This document shows positions 57,690 through 64,000 of a stretch of 64,000 nucleotides of DNA, piece after piece. Origin of the DNA: Aquisphaera giovannonii (GTDB lineage Bacteria; Planctomycetota; Planctomycetia; Isosphaerales; Isosphaeraceae); contig NZ_CP042997.1 of NCBI RefSeq assembly GCF_008087625.1, positions 7,502,001 through 7,566,000 of the forward strand, given 5' to 3'. A program made the position numbers and the translations under genes. The notes beneath the pieces were generated by a model. It did no database searches, was not told the DNA's origin, and was given only the letters and a program-made list of their open reading frames with translations. Position 1 is the stretch's first letter, and each line of letters starts with the position of its first letter.

Positions 57690-58192
57690 CGTCGGGTGCC
57701 TCCGCGTCGAGGATGAGGGTCGGTCCGCCGCGAGTGCGCAATCTCGCAGCATTTACCCAGCACGATCCCATGACGCGAGCCGCATGTTTCACGGCGAGCC
57801 GAAAATGAAGCGACCGGTCATCCGCCGTACGGACTCCCCCGCGGCGCGGTCCGCATCAGGGCCGTCGTCTCCGGCCCGGCGAATCGCTCGTCGGCGATCG
57901 TGGGAGGGAGCTCCACGGCCCTGCCGTCGGGTCGACTCCGGTCAGTGAACGTGTCGGCGTCCGTAACCAGCAGATCCGCCAGGCAGCCGTCGCGTCGACG
58001 GGAAGCCAGATTCGATGGCTGGACGATCCCGGGCGGAATGGGGGCGAGTTCGACGGTGAGCAAGAACGTGGTCTTGTTGCAGGTGGTACGATTCGCGGGC
58101 CAGGGCGGTGCGAGAGCGATCGGATCGCCCTCGCACCGCTCTTGCTACCTTGATGTCTATCTCGGAATTCACGAGTCGGACTGCGGGCCGTC
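57690..58192. other. Intergenic region before the collagen-like gene
   Basis: About 500 bases with a strong hairpin at 58105..58139. No gene is supported. Confidence 0.45.
58105..58139 (-). terminator. Hairpin downstream of the collagen-like gene
   Basis: Arms of 10 bp (58105-58114 with 58130-58139) plus an inner GCGATC/GATCGC pair after one mismatch, 54 bases past the collagen-like stop. No T-tract. Likely terminator or mRNA 3' end protector. Confidence 0.45.
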
Positions 58193-59536
58193 TCAACCTA
58201 CGACGAAGCCCGAGCCGGCGAGGACGGACGTGAACATCTCGTTCTGGACGGCCACCGTCGTCCCGACCAACGTCCCCGAGACGGTGATGCCCACGTTCAC
58301 GACGTCGCCTGCGTTGAAACCGCTGAGCACTCCGTTCAGGGAGACCGTATAGGTACCCCCGCCGTCGACACTCAGGGTCTCGGTCATGGTTGTGGAGGCG
58401 GTGGGTCCGGTGCCGTTGACCGTCACGCCGATCGAGAACGTGACCGAGTTGGAGATGCCCGTCACGGAGAACGCGAGGTCGCCAAAGACGAGGATCTTGT
58501 CGGACGTTGCACCGATCACGTACTGCGTGCTCGCGGCCCCTGAGGGATCCACATACGTCGGGAGGAGAAGCCCCGAGAACGAGCCGGTGGACGAGTTCGT
58601 AAAGATGATGTTGCCTGGAGTGAGACCGGAACCTGTGGCACCCGTCGGCCCGGGATCGCCGGTCGGCCCCGTGGGTCCGGTATCGCCGGTCGGGCCGGTG
58701 GGCCCGGTGTCGCCGGTCGGGCCGGTGGGCCCGGTGAGGCCCTGAGGCCCCGTCGGTCCCGTATCACCGGTAGGCCCGGTGAGGCCCTGGACGCCCGTCG
58801 CTCCGGTCGCCCCGGTCGCACCCGACGCCCCGGGATCACCGTCGGTTCCCGTCGGCCCCTGCGCGCCGGTCGCCCCGGTGGCTCCCGTGGCCCCGACGAC
58901 GCCCTGCCCCCCTGTCGCGCCGGTGGGACCCGGGACTCCCGTTGCCCCGGTGGCGCCCGGAGGGCCCGTGGCACCCGTCGCTCCCTGGATCTGAATGACA
59001 GCCTGCGTGAACGAGGTGCTGGCCTGCGGCAAGGCCGTGCGGGCGCCGATCTGCGGCGCGCCCGGTCTCACCCTGGAGTACGAGATGTAGAGCGAGCTGT
59101 TCTGCTCGAACACGGAGGCGGGGATTCCCCCGCTCGTCGCCGAGCCCAGCGTCACCGAGAACCGGTGATTGGCCGCATTGACCGCCTGGACCTCCGTGAA
59201 GAGTGGCGTCCCGCCGCGGTTGCTGCCGTAAACATTGAACCGGAGCAGGATCGTGGCCGACTGGCCGGACGTGACGGTGCCCGCTAGCTGGATCACCCCG
59301 GCACTCGGCGAGATCGCGACGATCGAGGCGGACCGGGCGGGGCCGGAGGCCTGCGCGAATGCGTGCGGGGCCGGGGCGGCATGGAGCGCCCGGAGGGCCT
59401 GATGTCTGTCCGGCCGAATCAGCGGCGTGGCCGACATGGCGGCCCTGAACGGCTCGCCCGAGCCGCTCAGGGCCAGGCGCTGCTCGAGGGCGTCCTGGAT
59501 CTGCGCCCGGAACTTACGGCTCGGCCTCTTCTTCAT
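58193..59536 (-). CDS. Collagen-like surface protein with LEPR-type N-terminus
   Basis: A 447-residue exported or surface protein. Residues 8-24 ([17 protein letters not shown]) match the planctomycete LEPR-XLL N-terminal signature. A beta-rich domain covers about 65-180. About 39 uninterrupted Gly-X-Y triplets (residues 185-302) follow, mostly GAT, GPT and GDT, so Thr is frequent in the third position. A C-terminal beta domain (about 303-447, [15 protein letters not shown] onward) resembles the globular heads of bacterial collagen-like proteins. A trimeric stalk-like fibre is expected. ATG 59536 has GGAG about ten bases upstream. A family-2 glycosyltransferase gene is divergent next to it. 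Confidence 0.8.
   Translation of the reverse strand: MKKRPSRKFRAQIQDALEQRLALSGSGEPFRAAMSATPLIRPDRHQALRALHAAPAPHAFAQASGPARSASIVAISPSAGVIQLAGTVTSGQSATILLRFNVYGSNRGGTPLFTEVQAVNAANHRFSVTLGSATSGGIPASVFEQNSSLYISYSRVRPGAPQIGARTALPQASTSFTQAVIQIQGATGATGPPGATGATGVPGPTGATGGQGVVGATGATGATGAQGPTGTDGDPGASGATGATGATGVQGLTGPTGDTGPTGPQGLTGPTGPTGDTGPTGPTGDTGPTGPTGDPGPTGATGSGLTPGNIIFTNSSTGSFSGLLLPTYVDPSGAASTQYVIGATSDKILVFGDLAFSVTGISNSVTFSIGVTVNGTGPTASTTMTETLSVDGGGTYTVSLNGVLSGFNAGDVVNVGITVSGTLVGTTVAVQNEMFTSVLAGSGFVVG
58628..58984 (-). repeat. DNA repeats encoding the collagen-like stalk
   Basis: Nine-base-based units (for example GGTCCGGTATCGCCGGTC-type blocks on the plus strand) repeat with small changes. They are coding for Gly-X-Thr triplets, not a CRISPR array, and may vary in copy number between strains. 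Confidence 0.7.
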
Positions 59537-59778
59537 GGGTTGCGACTCCGGATGAGGGATGCACCGGTGATTTGCTCTATGGCGTTACCCTCGGACGCGA
59601 AGTCAACCCATGAGAAGATATTTGCCCTCGAATGCCCTCTCGATTGGCAATTCGAGTCGCATGTTCTCGCGGGCAAATCTCACGTCGTATGTTGCGGGAT
59701 GACGGGCGGGGCGGTTCGACGCGGTCCGCCGACGACCGGCGATGGTCGCGCATCCGGGCGCGGTGGGGGGGCGGTTCG

Positions 59779-60951
59779 ATGAACGAGCGGGGCCAGACCG
59801 TCTGCCTGAACATGATCGTCAAGGACGAGGCGCACGTCATCCGCCGGTGCCTGGAGTCGGCGCGTCCGCTGATCGACGCCTGGGTGATCTCCGACACCGG
59901 CTCCACCGACGGAACGCAAAACATCATCCGCGAGGTCCTCGCGGACATCCCCGGCACGCTGATCGAGCGCCCGTGGGTGGACTTCGCCCACAACCGCACG
60001 GAGGTGCTGGAGGCCTCCCGCGGCCGGGCCGACTACATCCTCGTGGTCGATGCCGACGACGAGTTCGAGGTCGACGACAGCTTCGTCATGCCGGCCCTGG
60101 CGGCCGACTCGTACAACGTCGCCCTGCGGTTCGGAGGCATGGGCTACCACCGCCGCCAGATGGTGCGAAGTGCCCTACCCTGGCGGTACGAAGGTGTGCT
60201 CCACGAGTACCTCACCTGCGAACAGGCGCGGACCGAGGAGATGCTGAACGGCGTCCGCATCCTCGTCCATCACGAGGGGGCACGCTCGCGGGACCCGCTC
60301 ACCTACCGTCGCGACGCCCTGGTCCTGGAGAAGGCGCTCCTGGACGAGCCCGATAACGCTCGCTACGTCTTCTACCTCGCCCAGAGCTATCGCGACGCGC
60401 AGGACCCGGAGCTGGCGTTGCGGCACTACCGGCGGCGGGCGGCGATGGGGGGATGGCGCGACGAGGCCTGGTATTCGCTCTATCGGATCGCGCACATCGA
60501 ATCGCAGTTTAACAAGCCCTGGACCGAGGTCATGGCCTCCTACCTGACGGCCTTCCAGTACATGCCGAGCCGCGCCGAGCCGCTGTACTGGATCGCCATG
60601 CACTATCAGCGCGGCAGGGAGTTCCACGTGGCCAAGGGATTCTTCGAATGGGCGATGGCGATCCCCTCGCCGACGCCGACCGCCCTGTTCGTCGAGCGCT
60701 CGATCTACGAGTACCTATTGGAGCTGGAGTACGCGGTCTCCTGCTATTACGTGGGCGAGCACGCCAAGGCCGTGGCGGTCAACGACCGGCTGCTGGCGCG
60801 GGGAACGCTCCCGGCGGACCTGGTCCACCGCGTTGCGGCCAATCGCCAGTTCAGCCGGGATGTCCTGGCGGGGCAAGCCGTCGCCCCGGCCGCGCCGGGT
60901 CGCTGGGCGACCGAAACGCAGGCGGCGACCCTGATGACGTCGCCGGTCTGA
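59779..60951 (+). CDS. Family-2 glycosyltransferase with TPR-like C-terminus
   Basis: A 390-residue protein. The N-terminal GT-A domain starts TVCLNMIVKDEAHVIRRCLES and has ISDTGSTDGT and VVDADDEFEVDD, with the DxD-type metal motif. The C-terminal half is helical with TPR-like units (ARYVFYLAQSYRDAQDPELALRHY, EPLYWIAMHYQRGREFHVAKGF). It would transfer a sugar from an NDP-sugar in the cytoplasm. ATG 59779 is preceded by a run of G. The frame is open upstream to 59632 without family residues. It is divergent from the collagen-like gene and might modify its Thr-rich stalk, though this is only inferred from position. Confidence 0.8.
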   Translation: MNERGQTVCLNMIVKDEAHVIRRCLESARPLIDAWVISDTGSTDGTQNIIREVLADIPGTLIERPWVDFAHNRTEVLEASRGRADYILVVDADDEFEVDDSFVMPALAADSYNVALRFGGMGYHRRQMVRSALPWRYEGVLHEYLTCEQARTEEMLNGVRILVHHEGARSRDPLTYRRDALVLEKALLDEPDNARYVFYLAQSYRDAQDPELALRHYRRRAAMGGWRDEAWYSLYRIAHIESQFNKPWTEVMASYLTAFQYMPSRAEPLYWIAMHYQRGREFHVAKGFFEWAMAIPSPTPTALFVERSIYEYLLELEYAVSCYYVGEHAKAVAVNDRLLARGTLPADLVHRVAANRQFSRDVLAGQAVAPAAPGRWATETQAATLMTSPV

Positions 60952-61067
60952 CGGGTCGGATTGCCGCTCCGTCCTGCTCCAGGGGTACGAGGCGAGTCCA
61001 CGCCGGACCGGGAAGCTGCGAAGGGTCGGCTCATGCATCGGCTCCTCTCCTGGCCCGTGGCGGAAGC

Positions 61068-61097
61068 TTGAAACCCGACCTCCACCATGGATATGTT
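61068..61097 (+). promoter_or_regulatory. Promoter for the lipase gene
   Basis: TTGAAA (61068-61073) and TATGTT (61092-61097) with 18-bp spacing, about 85 bases before ATG 61188. Confidence 0.55.
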
Positions 61098-61187
61098 GAC
61101 TGCATGTCGCCGCGTCGGCCGATCACTTCACACCGCGGCGGTCATCCTGGGGTCCGGTCCAGCGGTCATCCGACGCGGGAGACGAGC

Positions 61188-62261
61188 ATGAGCGGACTGT
61201 TGAAGGGCGTCGAGAAGTGGGCGATCCCGGTACGCCTCCAGCAACTGTACAAGGGGTACAAGCTGGAAGACGTGACGATCGACGAGATCGTCATGCCGCA
61301 TACCTTCCTGGCCTCGCTGGCCAGGGTGTCGAACGCGGTCTACAAGACCGGCACGGTCCGCAGCCACAGCAAGGCCGGCTCGCCGCAGGAGCTGGAGCTG
61401 AAGCAGGGCATGGAATCGAGCCTGGGGAACTATGTCTTCCTCGGTCGGTTCGATGCGGCGACCGGCATGATTTTCGAGACGAACGGGCCGTTCGGCGCCG
61501 TCGTGGCAACCTGCACGCTCCCGGGGCAGGAACCCGACGTCCCCCTCACGGGGCATATCCACCCGCACCAGCCCCGATACCGGATCTTCGTCGTCTTCCG
61601 GGGGACCTCGCCGGGCAAATTCTACTGGGATGACATCTCGACGGACCTGAAGGCCGGCTTCTACAACCTGGACAATCCTCTGGGTAGGAAGAGCGGCACC
61701 CTGGCCAGGGGGTTCCTCAACACGTACATGTCGTGTCGGGGGCGGGTGGCGTCGCTCGTCAACGAGGCCGGCCGGCATCTGCAGGAGCGTTTCCGCGAGC
61801 TGGCGAAGGGCTTCACCGACCGGTTCGGCGGCCGGTCCTTCGGGCTCCGCGGCAAGCTCCCGCTCGAGCAGATCGAGCTCTACGTGGTCGGCCACAGCCT
61901 CGGCGGGGCCGTCGCCACGATCTGCGCCTACGACCTGGCCTTCACCGCGACGCGGTTCGTCCGGCCAGTCCTGGTCACCTTCGGGAGCCCGGCCGTCGGC
62001 GACATCGATTTCGCCATCGACTTCCAGAGGATGATGGTCCAGGACGAGAACCGCTACTCCCCCTACACCGGCTACCTGAGGAGCGTCCGCGTCGTCGCGC
62101 AGACGGCGGCGAAGGACGAGGACATCGTCACGAAGAGCAGCGTGCTGCCCAACTTCATCCACGTCAATTCACGCCTGAGCGTGACCACCGAGGCGGCGAA
62201 TCGGCTCAAGGCCCACTCGATGGACAGCTCCTACATCAAGGCCATCGACAAGCTGCCATGA
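61188..62261 (+). CDS. Class 3 lipase-like alpha/beta hydrolase
   Basis: A 357-residue lipase of the fungal class-3 type. VVGHSLGGAVAT carries the nucleophile Ser. FVVFRGTSPGKFYWDDISTDLK is the typical beta3/oxyanion segment, and LVTFGSPAVGDIDFA holds the conserved post-nucleophile block with the acid Asp region. The C-terminal HVNSRLS His is a plausible catalytic histidine. No clear signal peptide, so it may act in the cytoplasm or be exported by another route. ATG 61188 has GGGAG about six bases upstream. The longer frame to 60648 overlaps the glycosyltransferase and is not coding. Substrate probably a lipid ester. Confidence 0.8.
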   Translation: MSGLLKGVEKWAIPVRLQQLYKGYKLEDVTIDEIVMPHTFLASLARVSNAVYKTGTVRSHSKAGSPQELELKQGMESSLGNYVFLGRFDAATGMIFETNGPFGAVVATCTLPGQEPDVPLTGHIHPHQPRYRIFVVFRGTSPGKFYWDDISTDLKAGFYNLDNPLGRKSGTLARGFLNTYMSCRGRVASLVNEAGRHLQERFRELAKGFTDRFGGRSFGLRGKLPLEQIELYVVGHSLGGAVATICAYDLAFTATRFVRPVLVTFGSPAVGDIDFAIDFQRMMVQDENRYSPYTGYLRSVRVVAQTAAKDEDIVTKSSVLPNFIHVNSRLSVTTEAANRLKAHSMDSSYIKAIDKLP

Positions 62262-62316
62262 AAACGAAGGGAGCCCGGCATCCTCGCGGCCAGGCTCCCC
62301 GCTAGCCTTGTTCGTC

Positions 62317-62352
62317 GAGCCTTGGCGGGCGCACGCTGCGCCCGCCGGGCTC
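62317..62352 (-). terminator. Strong terminator overlapping the ilvD stop
   Basis: GGCGGGCGCA-CGC-TGCGCCCGCC forms a perfect 10-bp stem, extended by GAGCC/GGCTC after a small bulge. The outer arm reaches the ilvD stop codon (62351-62353). No T-tract on either side. Confidence 0.6.
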
Positions 62353-64000
62353 AATCCCACTTCAAGATCGCGCCCGTATCGGCGCTCGTGGCCATCTTCG
62401 CGTAGCGGGCCAGCCAGCCGGTCTTGAAGGGGGACGGCCGGGGCTTCCACTCCGCGCGGCGGGCGGCGAGCTCCTCGTCGGAGAGCCGCACCGAGAGCTT
62501 GCCGGCGGGGATGTCGATCTCGACGATGTCCCCGTCGCGGATCAGGCCGATCGGGCCGCCGACGGCGGCCTCGGGGCTGACGTGGCCGATCGAGGCCCCC
62601 GCGCTGCCGCCGGAGAAGCGGCCGTCGGTGACGAGCGCGCACTTGTCGTCCAGCCCCACGGCCTTGATGGCCGTCGTGGGCGCCAGCATCTCCTGCATGC
62701 CCGGCCCGCCCCTGGGGCCCTCGTTGCGGACGATCACGACGTCGCCCGGCTTCACCTTCCCGAAGACGATGCCGTTGTAGGCGTCCTCCTCGCTCTCGAA
62801 GATGACCGCAGGCCCGGAGTGCACGTACATCGACTTGCTGACGCCGGCCGTCTTCACGACCGCACCCTTCGGGGCCAGGTTCCCGGAGAGCATCGTCAGG
62901 CCGCCCGTCTCGGAGTAGGCGCGGGAGACCGGGCGGATGACGTCGTACGGATCGAAGCCGTCGCCGTGGCCCCCCCCGTTCCCATTCTCCCCGGACGAGG
63001 GCGACCCGCTCTCGCCCTCGGCTTCGAGCAGGGCGAGGCCGGCGGACTGAGACCGCGGGTCGGCGGAGACGCTGGGCACGGTCCAGGCCTGGGTGGTCCG
63101 CTCGCCGCCCGGGCGCACCGCGGCCCACGTCCGCGCCATGGACACGGCCTTCCCGCTGCGGACGTCGAATTCCTCGATGTTCTCGCCGAGCGTCTTGCCG
63201 GTGACCGTCCGGCAGGACAGGTCGAGCAGGCCGGGGCGGCCGCGGGCGACCTCGCCGAGGATCGTGTGGATGCCCCCGGCGCGCGCCACGTCCTCGATGT
63301 GGTAGCTGCTCGACGGGCTCACCTTGCAGATGTTCGGCGTCTTCTTGCTGAGCTCGTCGATCCGATCGAGCGTGAACGGCACCCCGGCCTCGTGGGCGAT
63401 GGCCAGGATGTGGAGCACGGTGTTGGTGCTGCCGCCCATCGCCATGTCCAGCACCATGGCGTTGTCGAACGCGGCCGACGTGGCGATCTCGCGCGGCAGC
63501 AGCCCGTGCCCTTCCCCTTTGCGGCCGAATTCCAGGGCCATCTCCACGACCCGCTTCGCGGCGCGCTCATAGAGCTCCTTGCGGTCGGCCGACGTCGCAA
63601 GGATCGTCCCGTTGCCCGGCAGGGCCATGCCGATCGCCTCGGCCAGGCAGTTCATGCTGTTGGCCGTGAACATGCCGGAGCAGCTGCCGCAGGTCGGGCA
63701 GGCCGCCTGCTCGATCTCGAGCAGCTCCTCCTCCGAGATCTTGCCGTTCGCCTTCTGCGCCCCGGCCACGAAGGCGTCGATCAGGTCGACCGTCTTCCCG
63801 CCGACCGTCTTGCCGGCCTCCATCGGGCCGCCCGAGACGAAGATGGTCGGGATGTTGACGCGCATCGCGCCCATGAACATCCCCGGGACGATCTTGTCGC
63901 AGTTCGGGATGCAGATCATCCCGTCGAACATGTGCGCCTCGATCATCGTCTCCACGCTGTCGGCGATCAGCTCTCGGGAGGGGAGCGAGTACTTCATCCC
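62351..64000 (-). CDS. ilvD: Dihydroxy-acid dehydratase IlvD (5' end outside window)
   Basis: Dehydrates dihydroxy-acids in valine, isoleucine and leucine synthesis using an Fe-S cluster. The window holds 549 codons and the frame runs off the right edge. The first residues, GMKYSLPSRELIADSVE, normally lie about 70 residues into the protein. ICIPNCDKIVPGM, ACPTCGSCSGMFTANSMNCL (cluster cysteines) and MGGSTNTVLHI are diagnostic. GGLTMLSGNLAPKGAVVKTAGV and GPRGGPGMQEML follow. About 60 residues rich in Gly, Ser and Ala, including PSSGENGNGGGHGDG, are inserted before DVIRPVSRAYSETGG. A terminator overlaps the stop. Confidence 0.93.
   Translation of the reverse strand, partial: GMKYSLPSRELIADSVETMIEAHMFDGMICIPNCDKIVPGMFMGAMRVNIPTIFVSGGPMEAGKTVGGKTVDLIDAFVAGAQKANGKISEEELLEIEQAACPTCGSCSGMFTANSMNCLAEAIGMALPGNGTILATSADRKELYERAAKRVVEMALEFGRKGEGHGLLPREIATSAAFDNAMVLDMAMGGSTNTVLHILAIAHEAGVPFTLDRIDELSKKTPNICKVSPSSSYHIEDVARAGGIHTILGEVARGRPGLLDLSCRTVTGKTLGENIEEFDVRSGKAVSMARTWAAVRPGGERTTQAWTVPSVSADPRSQSAGLALLEAEGESGSPSSGENGNGGGHGDGFDPYDVIRPVSRAYSETGGLTMLSGNLAPKGAVVKTAGVSKSMYVHSGPAVIFESEEDAYNGIVFGKVKPGDVVIVRNEGPRGGPGMQEMLAPTTAIKAVGLDDKCALVTDGRFSGGSAGASIGHVSPEAAVGGPIGLIRDGDIVEIDIPAGKLSVRLSDEELAARRAEWKPRPSPFKTGWLARYAKMATSADTGAILKWD

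Noticed and set aside
57900-58352. Plus-strand 150-codon frame upstream of the collagen-like gene
   Set aside because: Runs antisense into the collagen-like gene and lacks any motif or ribosome-binding site.
58628-58984. Regular short repeats as a CRISPR array
   Set aside because: The unit is a multiple of 9 bases, the frame is open throughout and encodes Gly-X-Y triplets. There are no unique spacers.

Overview
This 64 kb window looks like chromosomal DNA of a planctomycete, most likely an Isosphaeraceae-type organism (Singulisphaera / Aquisphaera / Paludisphaera relatives). I infer this from several features. The base composition is very high in G+C. The genes are mostly single or short operons on both strands. 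Two exported proteins carry an N-terminal LEPR-XLL-like signature (subtilase at 35521..37263, collagen-like protein at 58193..59536). There is an 'ANRRNA...STGP' family gene (56682..57689), a bacterial deoxyhypusine-synthase-like gene, a KdsB gene, and secreted proteins of unknown function. No phage, plasmid, IS transposase or CRISPR array is evident.

Layout. 1..3167: end of an ole gene set (oleB partial, oleC, oleD) for olefin formation by head-to-head condensation. 3298..6455: two overlapping sensor-kinase genes, divergent from nadA (quinolinate synthase). 8033..14169: glgB, a MutS2 without Smr domain, a HEAT-repeat lipoprotein and a histone-H1-like protein. 14801..19388: ruvA, ruvB, the tRNA-modification enzyme Sua5/TsaC, and a polyamine pair (deoxyhypusine-synthase-like plus pyruvoyl arginine decarboxylase). 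19733..21500: a sulfotransferase and tRNA-Asp.

21682..27006: a tight three-gene set of a GalU-like nucleotidyltransferase, an 1128-residue fusion of a GHMP sugar kinase to a UDPGP-type pyrophosphorylase, and an NAD sugar epimerase. I read it as a sugar-activation route of unknown substrate. 27040..35269: an acyl-CoA-dehydrogenase-like protein, Nudix hydrolase, ACT-domain protein, secreted protein, acylphosphatase, an ABC permease, an ABC exporter with a degenerate ATPase, and an SDR. 35521..39764: subtilase, kdsB and topoisomerase IB. 39952..47405: glgX, treY and treZ, which with glgB form a glycogen-to-trehalose route.

47705..55541: a secreted protein, serine acetyltransferase, a large ABC-2 permease, a Cys-rich exported protein, an SDR and an M29 aminopeptidase. 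55542..57689: extragenic palindromes and a gene with no defined 3' end. 58193..62261: a collagen-like surface protein divergent from a family-2 glycosyltransferase, then a class-3 lipase. 62351..64000: ilvD running off the window.

Promoters were called by eye as TTGNNN/TANNNT-like boxes with 15 to 19 bp spacing. Terminators were called from perfect or near-perfect stems. No alignment, folding or database search was run, so family names rest on recognised motifs. The most interesting parts are the reversed kinase-pyrophosphorylase fusion cluster, the degenerate ABC ATPase, the polyamine pair, and the collagen-like protein beside a glycosyltransferase.
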